A DNA stretch of 64,000 nt from Pieris napi (Eukaryota > Arthropoda > Insecta > Lepidoptera > Pieridae): positions 12,906,001 through 12,970,000 of the forward strand of contig NC_062235.1 of the NCBI RefSeq assembly GCF_905475465.1, read 5' to 3'. Positions within the stretch are counted from its first letter, which is position 1; each line of letters starts with the position of its first letter. Below the pieces are notes generated by a model. The model saw nothing but the letters and a program-made list of their open reading frames with translations, had not been told where the DNA came from and did no database searches. Shown piece by piece: positions 33,421 to 46,642 of this stretch. A program made the position numbers and the translations under genes.

Positions 33421-33585
33421 ACGGCAGCCGTGGGCGGGTGCGCGATGCGCCGCCGCCCGCCCAGCGCTCGAGCCTCAGTGCCTGCCCAACCGTCGCGCCC
33501 TAAGCACGTTAAACACCAGACACCGCGTATCACCCTGCGCCGGTATAACAAAACGCATGGTTATAGTGCTCTCAACAAGAAACGT
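33421..33585 (+). promoter_or_regulatory. GC-rich island: candidate promoter and first exon
   Basis: About 150 bases of CpG-rich DNA in AT-rich surroundings. A TCAGT initiator is at 33475-33479, with GCACGT 28 bases past its A matching the arthropod DPE at five of six positions. A consensus donor GTAAGT follows at 33586-33591. The implied exon 33477-33585 contains an ATG at 33557 whose frame stays open to the donor (MVIVLSTRN). It could be coding or untranslated. The acceptor partner is not identified. Confidence 0.4.
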
Positions 33586-33591
33586 GTAAGT

Positions 33592-36500
33592 TACATGTGT
33601 CGTGAACGCTTTTCACCGCTTGGGATTTCAGTTGCTTGTTCTTTCTGAAAGTTTTCGTTTCTCTTCAAGTGGTTGTTTATGCAATTTAATTTTTGTGTCA
33701 TTTTTAGTTTTTGCAATTACATTATCAAGTTAAAAGATAACGTTTCTTTAACAAAAAGAAATTTTGCGCTAATTATTTATCGGTCAGTATCTTTCGTAAT
33801 TTTAATTTTACCTTCATTAGGAGTTACGCCATAATGTTTACTTCTTTATACATAAAACTCAGTACTAAATAAAACGCCGTAGGAATATTGTAAATAATAT
33901 AAACCTTAATGTTGAACTTATGTCAGGCCAAACAAGAAGATAATAAATGTTCAAAAGGTTTTTTGTAGAAGTAAATGTCAAGACGGAATAAAAACTAAAT
34001 TATTTGCGTAACCGCGCTTCTGAGATGCTGACACATATTAATATCTTTTAACAATAATTATACAAATACGTTGCTATATTTATAATGAAAAATATTCATA
34101 CGTTAAATACAACTTCAAGTATATATATACAAAAGTTCGTAAGCTTTGGTTCGAAAGCTATGTTAACTCATGGGAAGCGAAATATATTTTATAGAGAATG
34201 TATTTCTAACCAACTTAAAACTACCGAATGATGTCCATAATAACACGAGTATTTTAAACGGTTATTTATATATCTGGTTATAGCTTTCTTAAAAAAACTG
34301 TAAAGGCGTTCTTGGAAAAGAGATCTTATTTATTTTATTAATCTATGGACATACAGAAATATTCTGTACATATATTTCGATTGCAAAAAAATATATTGAT
34401 GCTACGTAGTCGTGATGCTACGTCGTGGTGATACTTGACCGTTCACATAATTTAATTGATATATTCCGGGACACTTTTGAAATTCTATTTAAAATTTAAC
34501 GTATGTAACTCGTGCAATTTATAATAAAAATAATCGCATGTATTTCTTCTGATTAATTTATATAAACAAAAGTTTACGTGCCTCCACAAGTTATAATAAT
34601 ATAAAGACTCTAAAATTCAAATTTTGATTCTGATATCTGTATCAATTCAGGGCTTAAACTTTTAAAAATTAGATGATTGGTCAATTAAGCTACAGAGTAA
34701 TAAACTAAAATAGATAAAACAGACAAATAAGAGAATAAAATAGTCATTAGATAGAAAGAAAAATAAAATAAGCAATTTATTAGTCACGTATTCCAGCTTT
34801 AATTTTTTTTTATGCGTTAAACATTTTGTAGTGGTCCTTATCACCATTTTAGGAGGAAAAATTTCTTACAAAATCGGTATTTCTTGATCCAAAAATCGAT
34901 AATGTGTCAAGGTGTGGCAGCAAGGAACGCCTTACTTATTATAAATTAATAGGATATATCAAACAGACACTAATTATGTGTACTGTATGCTCCAGTATTT
35001 AAATGTTATATAGCAAAAGTAAATGTAAAATAATGTGTGTGAAATAATGAAATCAATTCGCTACGTTCACCTTGTTCAAGTAATATCCATAAATATTCTC
35101 GTTTTTGCAAGGGTTGAGAGTATTTTACGTTAAAAATAAATAAATTTATGTTCGCGAAGCACGGCGGGGTAATAAACACATAATGGGACTCCGGAAGCAG
35201 GAAGGTTGCGCCAAAGGCAGCTTCATTTTCTGAACATCGAAAATTTAGATAATATTCGATGAAGTCGAAAGTCAAACTCTTATCCTAATCTAGAACAGTG
35301 TTAATTAATATTAATACAGACTATGATAAGCGGTACATCTAGAAATATTTCACTTGACAGTTTTGAAACTAGACTTATCTATGATTAGAGTTTTTATAAT
35401 ATTAATTAAAATCACTACTTAACATAAAGATGGTATGTTCTTCTCCGCTGAAATAAATTTCCCTACTAGAATACTATAATATAAAAAATAACTGTAGGGC
35501 GTTGTCCCGGCTATTTTTTAAATATACCAGAAATAAATATATCCTGTATTACTCTGTTCACTAGTTAATGGTGAAAAAAAAATAGAAATCTCTCTACGTT
35601 TTAATAGATTATGAAGAGAAAACATTCATGGATATATTCATGAGCCTTTGAGGAGTTTGTTTTGATATCTCCCGAGGCAACAGTTTAATAACAGATTCAA
35701 CTTACATTTTAATCAATTGAAATGTTTAGTTTAATTATCGTAAAGGCAACAAAATTTAATGGCTTTCCCCTTTTTCTTTAAACTTTTGTTTTTTGATTAG
35801 AAACTTATATTATTATTTTTTTATAAATAAATATAGGGATTATGTGGATTTCAACTGGTGAAAGTATATTTTAAATCGGTTGATTATTATAAATATATAT
35901 AAACTGGCAAGAGTAGCAAAATTAATTCATTATAAATTCTTTATATTACATTTTATTGATCAGTTAGAAGACGATAGAAGAAAAAGACTCCTTTTACACA
36001 AATATCATGAATATTTTGTCCACTTAATTATTATTATATATTCTTAATAGTGCTATAAATTTAACTGCCAATCAAGATTTATTAAAAATACAAAATTAAT
36101 ATACTTTTAATATAAAGTCAGTTTAGATTTCGGAGCTTATAACTCAGATAAAATTACCCTACGAAAAGAAAAGTTATATGTAAACGTCTCTTAAAAATGT
36201 CATATTTCATATTAAGATAATATTATTTTAAAATAGGTCAGTAAAATCTCTTCATTAACTTTTAATTCTTCTGTGAAAATGTATGTTAGTAAAGAATAGT
36301 TGTTTAGACTGTAGGTATCACACATATTTAATGCTATAAGATGTGAAGCTGTACGTAGAATGTAAGTACATTTTACCCTTTAGTAATTGAAACTTGGTAT
36401 TCAAGTTGTGAGTAGCTCAAGGATGGATCGATCGGGACCGATCTTGGGATTACACGTGATACGAGGCTGTAAGCCAACTTGGAACTTTGAGGTGTTCACA

Positions 36501-37260
36501 AGTCCATAACAAGTAGAGTAAAAATTACCTTCACTAGATAAAGTTTATGAAGGAATGCGTGCTCATTCTGCCAAATATTTTGTTAGACTTTTAGTATGTC
36601 TATAGACTGTATTATTATAATCTGTTGCTGTTGCAAGTAAAAAGAATCCAAACCAGAGATTATTCGTTTATTTATTTTACGTGTTTAATAATAAGCACAC
36701 GGCCTTGTTTTAATTACCAAAAACAATAAAATTATAACGCGTGAATTATAACCGCTAATATCGAATTATAATAATTCATTGCATTACATTTAATCATATA
36801 TTGATGTTTGCATGGTATGTTAAGCCAAATTTGTAGTTAATAATAATTGCATGTGGCTCTCTGTTTTTATTTATCAAATAAATTAGACATAGACATAACA
36901 TTTATTACAAACAAAAACACACACGCAAGTTCCACAGCGCTGGTCATTCTGCCAGAGACCACAGCAGCTAGTTTGCGTCTCTAATAAAATAAAATAAATA
37001 ATAATAATTTATTAAAATCATGAAACGACATATGGTGAAAAACGTTAAAGTTCAAGGCGATATAATAACTATACTTACAGTTATTTATACAAAAAGTATA
37101 ATGATGAAAATAACATAATAAAACATTCATTTTCCGACCCAATGACACAGACAAGATGAGATTAGGAAATTCTGTGAGGGTTTCTAATGTGCGCACATTA
37201 AATGTAACCCAGAATTTTTATTACTTATAAATATTAGCATTTATTCAATTCATCGTTTCA
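33592..37260. other. AT-rich gene-free stretch
   Basis: No exon, repeat family or RNA gene recognised in 3.7 kb. Minus frames at 34662-34847, 35006-35275 and 36981-37196 have no domains. It may be intronic if the 33477 start is real. Confidence 0.35.
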
Positions 37261-37440
37261 GCATGTTTACGTCCACTGCTGGACATAGTACTCTCCCCTA
37301 AATTTTCAGTAGATAGTAAAAGCATCCAACGCCTCTCCCTAACCTAACCAGGTCATCTGTCCAACTAGTGGAAGGCCATCAAACGCTTCGCCGACTGGTC
37401 CACGGCATCCATCCCAGGAGTTTATGGCACATCGCCCATG
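37261..37440 (-). mobile_element. LINE coding remnant, inverse
   Basis: CGTCCACTGCTGGACATAGT and the following GC-richer 150 bases resemble the inverse of an insect LINE ORF end (compare 28155). The frames are broken. Confidence 0.35.
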
Positions 37441-37737
37441 GGATCTTCTGGCAAAGTGCCCCGCCCTTTGTCATTTAAGGTCCTTTTGATTTTGTCGGTA
37501 CTTTTGATGTCTCTTCATTTCTAATTCAACGCGTAGTGAAACACCGAGCATAGCCCGTCCCATTTGTTCAATTACTCCAAAATATATAATTAGTGTAAGC
37601 GAGAAAGAAGACTGTACAATTATTATGCTTTCAATAGCAATTCATACGTTGAATTAGCACAATACATAAAACAATGTTTTAAATGTTTGTCAAATATTGT
37701 GGCAATGCTTGAAGTTGATGGTTTACAAATGTAAGCT

Positions 37738-37854
37738 GCCTTGCGATTCTGTAACTCACTTTTCGATTTCTTAATAGGTGGGAGCTTGTAGTTTATTGTT
37801 TATCAGAGAGAACCACTGTGTGAGTTCGAAAAGTGAGTTACAGAATCGCAAGGC
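37738..37854. mobile_element. foldback element, copy A
   Basis: 117 bp with ends GCCTTGCGATTCTGTAACTC and their inverse. Most of both arms is deleted, leaving about 27 bp of the left arm and 40 bp of the right. The loop GGGAGCTTGTAGTTTATTGT is shared with copies B and C. Confidence 0.75.
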
Positions 37855-37950
37855 TGGTCACGTTTTATCATTATATCCTCTTGGATAAAAGGAAACTAGA
37901 TTTAGAGTCCCTTTTAATTCCAACAGATTTAACTGTGGCCAGTTATCACA

Positions 37951-38250
37951 AGAGCATTGTTGGCCTAGTGGCTTCAGTTTGCGACTTTCTTCCCTGAGGT
38001 TGTAAGTTCGATTCTCTGCTGTGAACCAATGGACTTTATTTCTATGTGTGTTAACATTCGCTCGAACGGTGAAGGAAAACATCGTGAGGAAACCGGCTTG
38101 CCTTAGACCCAAAAAATCGACGACGTGTGTCAGTCATCAGCCAGGCTGATCATCTACTTGCCTATTAGATTGTCAAATGATCGTGAAACAGATACAGAAA
38201 TCTGAGGACCAAACCTAAAATGTTTGTATCGCCACTGATTTATTTATTTA
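37951..38250 (+). mobile_element. tRNA-derived SINE
   Basis: Full copy: TTGGCCTAGTGGCTTCAG A-box region, AGTTCGATTCTCT B box, body and TTATTTATTTA end. The flanks GTTATCACA (37942-37950) and GTTATAACA (38251-38259) look like a 9-bp target duplication with one change. Confidence 0.8.
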
Positions 38251-38259
38251 GTTATAACA

Positions 38260-38995
38260 ATACTGCAGCGTGCAATTCTGTATAATTAATATGTATTTGC
38301 ATATTTATTAATAACATTAACGCGTGTTTGTGGCTTGATTATGCTAAAACTCAATTGTATAACGGCAAAGAGTTGCAGACTGTATAATGTATATCCATTA
38401 TTTTGATACTGCTAACGACAGCTTAACTCGTATTATTTGGTTCAAACTGTATCTATAAATAACTATAATTGCGGTAACTATTAACAAAGTTCGTGAAAAT
38501 AACTTGTTATTCCCTCACTAAAAGCTTTTGAAAGTTTAAAGATGGTATAGTTAACGGTACCTGGTTTGAGTAATTAGTGAGTTAAGTTTGTGGAACTGAC
38601 GCGAGACCCAATATAATAACATCGTAAATACCACAAAAAGTTCATACTATTTTGTGAGAAATCTTGTATCGTTTACTTTATTGTTTACTCTAAACCAATA
38701 TTTATACGTATACTCAATATATTAACGTAAATTATAGTCTAACACATTATTCATTTCATGAAATGAGACTTATAGAAGCATCTTTGTAATTATTTAAGTG
38801 CAAAATTTTCAATAATATAATAGTATAACTTTAATTGGTCAAAATATGAGATTTTTGAGTTTTTTGACACACATTGTTAGTAACCTTTGCTTTTCTTTCT
38901 GGAGTTAGTTTCCTGTGGGACATGTGTGATGGCACATTTCAACACAAATAATTTAAAATCTATTAAACAAAGAACCAAATCAAAAGTTATAACCA
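38260..38995. other. intergenic DNA
   Basis: Nothing recognised. Confidence 0.3.
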
Positions 38996-39173
38996 GCCTT
39001 GCGATTCTGTAACTCACTTTTCGAACTCTCACAGCGGTTTTCGCAGGGGCGGTCGCGCTCAAATCAGTCGTAAAGCAGTCATTTTACGATTTGGCATTCT
39101 GTTAAGGAGGGAGCTTGTAGTTTTTTGTTTATCAGAATGTCCAATCAAAAAGTGAGTTACAGAATCGCAAGGC
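38996..39173. mobile_element. foldback element, copy B
   Basis: 178 bp. The left arm is nearly complete (GCCTTGCGATTCTG through GGTCGCGCTCAAATCAG to TTTGGCATTCTG). In the right arm only AGAATGTCCAAT and the last 27 bp remain. Confidence 0.8.
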
Positions 39174-40426
39174 AGGTCGGGTCTTTGCTTCGATTTCCAA
39201 AAAGTATTATTTCGGCGACAGACGGCATACGAAAAGAATATCAGTAAAAATGGTGCAGCAATATCGTATGTAAACGGACTTCTACATAAATAGGTATACA
39301 CATAAAATGTTATCAATATATATGTCAATAATTGAAGCTTCATCTAAAACCACTCAAAAGTCAAATCCAAAGCAAATCAAAACTGTAACATCCTTTTTGG
39401 TTGATAGAAATGCTGTACATATTTCAGAAAAGCCTTTGACATGAGTAGGCTTTGTGACTTTTGTCTTTTATAACTTCAAATGTACGAAATTTTTCCCCTT
39501 TGTGACAAATGAGAACATTCTGTTGTAAAAGATCGCGTTTATACGACGTTGCTCTAGGCTGTGAGAAAATGAACATGCTTGTTACTACTTTCAATTAAAT
39601 TGATCATAATAATAATTATTATTCATTTTTCTCACAAAAACTTAGTACATACACAAGTGGCAGTTATTATTCTAAATAAATAATTGTCTTTCTTCTATTT
39701 AGGAAAAATGCTAGTTTGTGTGAGACTGATGCCTGCTAAAGAGTACCTGTGTTACAGGTCATCAGGCCTCCACCACTTCGGATCGACAGGTCTTAAAAAG
39801 TAGACAAAAATTTAGTGAGAATAAACAATCATTATTACATAGGCTGCAACGTGAACAAAACAATACGTATAAGGATATGCATATAAGGAAAGCACATGGG
39901 GTATGGGTGTGTGTATCTAAGTGTGTGTGTTAGTGTGTGTCTGTGTATGTATTATTACTTAATTGTTAATCTAATAAACCTAAAACTATTATATTATAGT
40001 ATTATATATTAGTATCAATATTTATATAACGTGGATAAAGCATAAAAATTATACAAAAATTGTGAGGTAAAATTAACATTCATATGTAGAATTCCTAGTA
40101 AACTGGAAAATATAATCTACCATAACACATTGTTTTCCGGTAACTGTGAATTTCTTTTAACGCTTTTTCAATTGCAAAGCTCTGCGTACTGTATAATTTA
40201 TTTTAACGAATTCCTGACGTGACAGGAATTAAAAAGCTTCGTTAGTGTTTCATTCATTCATTTGAACCTTACTGAATTCAGCGCAAACATTTCGTTGACT
40301 TACGTAGTCATCACACCATGATACAAATTACGCGTTATGTATATTTTCCTTAAAGTAAAATTTTCGTATTTCACTCTTAATATATGTATTGTAATAAAAA
40401 ATATTATGAAATTTATCGTTGATTTT
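39174..40426. other. intergenic DNA
   Basis: No gene. 39740-39800 (ACCTGTGTTACAGGTCATCA) is repeat-like, and 39903-39950 is an imperfect GT-rich tract. Confidence 0.3.
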
Positions 40427-40440
40427 TATACGGTAACTAG

Positions 40441-40649
40441 TGGACCCGACAGACGTTGTCCTGCATGATATTTCAAGCAATTAGTAAAGCAAAGTATGAA
40501 AGTACCGACTGCAGCGCCATCTGGCGGGCTGTTTTGTGAATCTAAACCATTCCCAGATCCCCTTGAACACACACAAAAAATTTCATCAAAACCAGTCCAG
40601 TCGTTTGAGAGAAGTTCAGTGACATACACACTCACAGAAGAATTATATA
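40441..40649 (+). mobile_element. short retroelement insertion with 14-bp flanking repeats
   Basis: 209 bp between direct copies of TATACGGTAACTAG (40427-40440 and 40650-40663). It contains TCATCAAAACCAGTCCAGTC and ends CACAGAAGAATTATAT, typical of RTE-type tails in insects. Confidence 0.5.
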
Positions 40650-41915
40650 TATACGGTAACTAGACGTTGTCTCATCCATTCACGATTCAGCGTTTGTGTA
40701 AGTCATCCTTCGTAACAGGCTTTAGCTTTAAAAAAAATTGTTCTATGCATAAATGCAAAAAGTAGTGCATGAAAACAAAGGCAAATTCATTAAATCTTCG
40801 GCGTGCAAACCCAATTTACATACTGAAACACAATTGCTCGTTTCCGTAGTTAGTAAATAAAACAAATGCCGTCCATATTCGTTACATAATCACTAGCTGG
40901 AAGCTTGTTAAACTTTCGTTTGATTTACGCTTAACTTTTAAATCTAGATTTATCGCAGACGCATTCCATAAAAACTTAGAAGTTTTAAATGTCAACCCTT
41001 ATCTCTCAAAGTGAGAACATTATATGACATAACATACTATCTAGGATTAAGGCTTCATAGCTGTACATAAATGAAATTTATTTCAAAATTGAACAAGATA
41101 TAAATTATGTGTCGCATTGTTTATTTAATTTACTATATTTTCCTGTAATACACGCGAAGCTCATAATATGGGTAATATGTTCTTGGAACATACTTCAAAC
41201 AGCGAGTTGAATAAAGAAAACCACAGTATTGTGTTGTGGAATATCTCTCTCGATCTTTCGTGCTTAATAAAATTGTTTATCGATAAGAATCTTTGCAGGA
41301 GCAGGGTTGTTTCTTGTTAGTTAAATGAGCAAATATAAACTGTTTCTTTATATAGAATACACGGTGATTATTCTCAATGTTTTTTTTCTAATCTAGTCTA
41401 CTAAATCTGTGAGACACTTCAGTTATTTATGACACGATAATAATAAATAATATTGCAAGCAAGTGAGGTTCGATTCTTCCCGAAGATATTATTATTAAGT
41501 ATTTTTAAAGTAAGAATAGTTTAAATCACATTAAATGACGCTTAGGTCAAAAGGTCTGTTTACTATGCCGACATCGAATCGTCTCATATTTCAACTATAA
41601 AACGTCCAGATACTATGAGAACTTGGAAAAATTTAGCGTGGTTGATAAAATAGACCGATCAGGTGAAAGACACATCGTCCTACCGAGACAGATAGTGCGC
41701 TCCAGATGTTACCTTCCTGACTACGACAATCTACAAACCAAAGACAACAACATAAAATAAACATAAGACTATTAACATCTTATAATTATTCTTGTTTATG
41801 TATGTTAATTCTCCTTGAATCCACATCCACAAGTATTCTTGAATTATTCTCAAAGCTCACCGTGTTCGCAATATTCACCTACTTTAGTGGTTTCAGTGCT
41901 TGTGAAATACAAATT

Positions 41916-41953
41916 GATATAAAATAATATCAGAACTTATATTATTTTATATC
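41916..41953. repeat. perfect 15-bp hairpin
   Basis: GATATAAAATAATAT and its exact complement around an 8-base loop. It is very AT-rich, so chance is possible. Confidence 0.6.
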
Positions 41954-42319
41954 TACAGCATAACAGCTGGAAACAGCATAATTACTAAGTACTGATTATT
42001 CTCTAGCGTAGGCGGTCCATTTCACGCAAGTATACATAATGTTCTATTATTATTATATATTTATGGTTTCTCTTCAAATTATAAAAGTTTGACAACCCTG
42101 TGAACTGCCAATACTGTTAGCAGTTAGATTGTTTGCAGTTTGCACTTTGAGTTCGTCTACTGGTTTCAACTGGGTTGCCTGAAATAATACCGAACCACTT
42201 AATACCAGCAAGTTTCCGATCGTGATGCTTCCATGAGAAAACGTTTCATCGTTCTTGTTGAGTCAAGTTTTATTTAAATAAATTTTGCTTCATAGTTGGA
42301 TATTGGACTACCAAGACAG

Positions 42320-42560
42320 TGATCAGTGTTTAAGCTACTAGTTCGAATCTAGGCTATGCATCGATGATGTATAATTTTTTTCTGTCTATGTGTGCAATTA
42401 AATCTTGCTGTACTAGACTACAGTACAGACACTAAACCTCGTGAGGAAATGGATTGTCGTTGACGTACAAATTGACAACATGTGGCAGGTAAACATTGAT
42501 CTATTCGCCTATTAAGAACTATGAAAAAATAAATTTGAAATTTGAGAGCAAAGGTTGTAG
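42320..42560 (+). mobile_element. degraded SINE
   Basis: Recognisable GTTCGAATCTAGGC B box, CTGTCTATGTGTGCAATTAA, CCTCGTGAGGAAA and a final GGTTGTAGCGAC in SINE order, with much divergence. Confidence 0.5.
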
Positions 42561-43654
42561 CGACAAATTTTATTTTGTACTTTTTAGTTCTAGAAATGAC
42601 TGATTTTAAGTGTTGTTTATTGGTTATATTGGATAAGTAGGGGGAGGCTCATTCTTATAAATGTAACGCATAGACAATTTTGACTCCGGGCAGACCAAAA
42701 TTTCCCAACATAAATATCATTATCTCTCTCTCTACCTCTATATCAGGTATACGTTCAATTGAGTGGTGCGAAGACAAATTAAATAACGTTTACGCTAACC
42801 AAAGAGAAAGAACCTTAGAAATGAAAATGTTTCGTGGAATTCATAATTGCATTTAAAGAGTTCTATTTTTAGCCAAATTTGGTTCGAGAAATTTGTAACG
42901 AAGGGAGACTTTTCGGTTTAATTTTCTCCCTTTTCCGACGACTTTTATTCAAGCTTATTAAATTACCTTTTTGAGATTATAAGACGTCGTAATGCGATAT
43001 TAATTTCATTTTATTGTCACACATTCTTGTGTAAATTCAATACTCTATTTATTATATTTCGTTTAATTGTGATCATAATATAATTAAACTTGTATTCTTT
43101 AGTAAAAAAACCTAATTGAAATCTAGATTGCACCTCACTTCTAGTTGTGAAACATCAGTTGAAGTGATTTATACGTTTTCTTAGCATTCCCGTATAAAGC
43201 TGTTGGTTATTACCTATTTCTACTGCTCGTTGCTGTTGTACTATATAAAATAAAAATTCTTGGAAATAGCGTCACGATGATTCCACAGAATGATATTAAG
43301 GTAATTGAAAGGTTTATTAGCATAAAACTCGTTATAGTCACGGAATACAACTGAAAGCTTACACAGCCTTAATTAAGGCGGCAACAGTAAATTAATTATA
43401 CTTTCCAGTAAAGCTCTTGGAAATTATCTTATCTTAAAATCAACCAAGTTGTAAGTTCATCCCACTATCATCTTGTTATTCGAAACTATATAAATCAAGT
43501 TTATAAAGTCGACGTAATAGTTGAATATAACTTTAAACAAATTATGTTAGTCGTATTATTTGATTTCATTATATTTATGTAATTTTATGTGGTTTTTTAC
43601 TTGCTAATTATTAGTTTGCTATCGTTTAATATATACGTAAGGTAAAGTTATTCA

Positions 43655-43974
43655 TACCTGCAGCTGAGTTCCATCATCGGACGTCGAGGCAGAATACGAA
43701 ATTCGACCCGTATCACCTCGACGTCCGCCGTTCCACAACTGGGCGTTTTTCAAGGCAGTTTTTGCCGCGCACCACCACTATGTGAAACCAGATGCCCACT
43801 GAAGTATTTCCGAACCAATTCGACTAGAGTCCTTCAAGAAAAGAGCGTACCAATTCTTAAAAGGCCGGCAACGCACTCGCGAGCCCTCTGGCATTGAGAG
43901 TGTCCATGGGCGGCGGTATCACTTAACGTCAGGTGAGCCTCCTGACCGTTTGCCCCCCGTTCTATAAAAAAAAG
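43655..43974 (+). mobile_element. LINE C-terminus and 3' end (PTEVFPNQFD family)
   Basis: The longest copy of this family. The frame can be read from PAAEFHHRTSRQNTKF through RSTT and PTEVFPNQFD but has stops at the expected Trp (TGA) and after the Phe-Asp. The GC-rich end and a run of A after GTTCTATA follow. Confidence 0.7.
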
Positions 43975-46642
43975 GTAATTGCTATACTAATGTAGCTATT
44001 TATTTACGATCCACAAAAAGGGATATAATACCTTTATACATTTATACCATTCTTAGAGGATTTAGAAAGTAAAAGTGTGTCATAAAGTATGGAATATAAC
44101 TAGCACGGTTTTCCTTTTACGTAGCAATTTATACTTGTTAAGGAAAATGAACTGTGTGTGCTACTCAACAGGCTGCTTGGTTTTATGTAGTATTAAAATA
44201 CTAATACACATATATGTTACGTAATATTAAAATCAATAATCATACACGAGCCACCGCATTTGTATAAAATTTAATATTAGAAATTCACACTAAGCCACAA
44301 CTTCTAAACGAAATGGCGGACGTAGCGGATATTTTGATGTTAGAAGTTGTTAAATAATAAATCAACGATTGTACATTTGAAATTATTATTTGTAATAAGC
44401 GTTCTATGGCTCGAACCGCGATCATATTCACGAAACGTAACTCGAGGTGGTGGGGTAAACTTTCCAATTATTCGTCGAATGTTAGTGGTAGTAAGTTTAA
44501 TTACAAGCAAGCCTATGGCGAACGTCCGTCCGGAACGGCTTCGTAAATCTATCTGCTAAAGTATACAATTAATAACTTAAACTAAGGCCTAAAACTACAC
44601 GCTTTTACCGGGATTCGCCGATCCTTTCGCTCGCTCACCCGCTGACCGTTTCCTAGAACAACATCTGGCTGCGAGCTTCGATTTGCTCCTTGCTACAATT
44701 ATGAGCCTCTTTCCGCAACAGTAATTACAAATTAATAATAAAATTTGTAACAATTAGTTGTGACAACAAATAATGTTTACTCTCTCTTTGTCTCGACGTT
44801 CCACGTGTAGTGTCAGGTGGCCTTTAAATATTTAATATTGCAGATATATCCATATAAGGTTTTAGTAATAATTATTAGCAATTTGCTGCTATGTTAGTAT
44901 TGGTAAACAAAACAAAAATAAGCAACTCCTATAGTGGAACATGGACAGCATACCAACGTTTTAGATATACCTGTTTGTTGTAATAGAGTATATCATTGGT
45001 AGCATGTATAACACGATGCATCAAGGATGCCACGCATTTCCGAAAGTTAAAAATAATGACGTCGTAATAATTAAATTCTCACCACGTAAATGTTTTAAAA
45101 TGCATAGTATAATAGTAATAAGTATTATATAACAAAATACAAAAACAATATGTCAAACTTTGTGAAACTTGTCCCTAAATAACGGTATAGTTTCGAACTA
45201 TGTAATATGTGTTATAACGAGGTTCGACAAACTATAATTTAAAATGTTTACAAGCTTTGAAATAACTATAGTCGAATTTTTAATTAGACGATATCAACTG
45301 ACGTTTACGGTGTTGTCAGTTTTTAATGAAATAAAAATAGTGTTGTGACAAAGTAAAAACCCCTGAATTAATGATCGGTGATGGCACTAGTCGCCGCGCC
45401 GCGCTTTGTAATTAGACGTCAAAAAACTGATTGTAGTTACATAGTACTAGTACCTAACTTATATCAGAGCACTTTTATATAATTTTGAAATAGAAATAAT
45501 ATTCTTTTATTGTTTGAAATGATTGACTATTCACACTCATTGTTCATTCATCTGATTGAACAAGAACTGAACGCATCACTATTACTTTAAATATGGCAAC
45601 ATTATTTTACAAAGTGACATTAGCTACTGTCAGTTGGCTTCGTCTAATTAAAAATACGACTATATGTGTAACATTATCGTTATACCTTAATTACTATAAC
45701 AATACACGTGGAATAAAGGTTAAGGGTACCAATTAAGTTTAAAGGTTAACTTTTAATAAAGCTTCGTTATTGTCAAATAAATTCTCTCTTATTAAAATCA
45801 TAGACGTACTTTCATAGATAATTAAAGATATGTGCTGTAAAAGTTAACAGTTTGAATTCATTTGAGGGTATAGTTTCAATTATTTCTGGCGAGCAGCCAT
45901 TTTGTTGAAGGAAATTTTCTGTTACGTAGGTGGTATGGAGTGGGCTTTATACAACTTTGAAATTTAATTGATGCTTATAAAAATATAACATAACTTAGAG
46001 GCATTAATGAAGAGCTAGATATAAGTTTTATGAACATAAAAAAAGGGTGCGTGTACTTATGTACGCGCGTAAGAAGTTATACTTCTTTGGCATTATTAAA
46101 ATAGTTTTTGATTGCATGCAAATAATTAATTACAATTAAATAATCCAAGACTGGAAAAGGAGTCATTAGAGTCAATAAAGTTCAGTTTACATTTGAAAAA
46201 TTAAATAAATAAATATTTCTTATTATTCTCTTACATTAAGTGTAATATAAATTCTAATTCGAATGTTGTTTTTAAATTATGTCCAATGCCATAGCATTTT
46301 CCGTGGGCAACTTCATTCTGTTAATTTTGTGTCACGGTGCGCGCGCATCGTAAAATTTCACGGTCATCAATTTTTCATAACGCGCCTAAGAAGTATAACT
46401 TCAAAAAGGTAATTCAGTGCTTTATGCCTTAGCTAATCAGGCATAACATTTCGTAGCTAATTTGGACCGTTCTATAAATATATCATTATATAAACGTAAC
46501 TACGATTATATATTATTTAACATATGACTCGAGTAGCCATTACAGTATTTCCTAACACCGGTAACACACTCGCTAGCCTAATAGTATCGGATAAGTCATC
46601 CTTGACAACAAACATATTAAAATTAATTACCTCAAAAAAAAA
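43975..46642. other. intergenic DNA with a GC-richer patch
   Basis: 44290-44730 is richer in CpG (ATGGCGGACGTAGCGGATAT; CCGGGATTCGCCGATCC) but no frame, initiator or donor is convincing. Two direct copies of ACGCGC-TAAGAAGT-CTTC lie at 46061 and 46380. Confidence 0.3.

Larger units (their letters stand above)
40664..43654. other. intergenic DNA
   Basis: No gene recognised. It holds the AT-rich hairpin at 41916-41953, an old SINE relic at about 42320-42560 and a CT-rich tract near 42725. Confidence 0.3.

Noticed and set aside
33276..33551. Minus-strand frame over the GC island
   Set aside because: Arg/Ala-rich frames arise easily in GC-rich DNA; start and splice signals are on the plus strand.
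40426..40635. 69-codon minus-strand frame
   Set aside because: It lies within the retroelement-like insert at 40441-40649 and matches no domain.
44290..44730. Candidate promoter or exon
   Set aside because: It is GC-richer than its surroundings, but the ATG frame closes after 14 codons and no initiator, TATA or donor fits.
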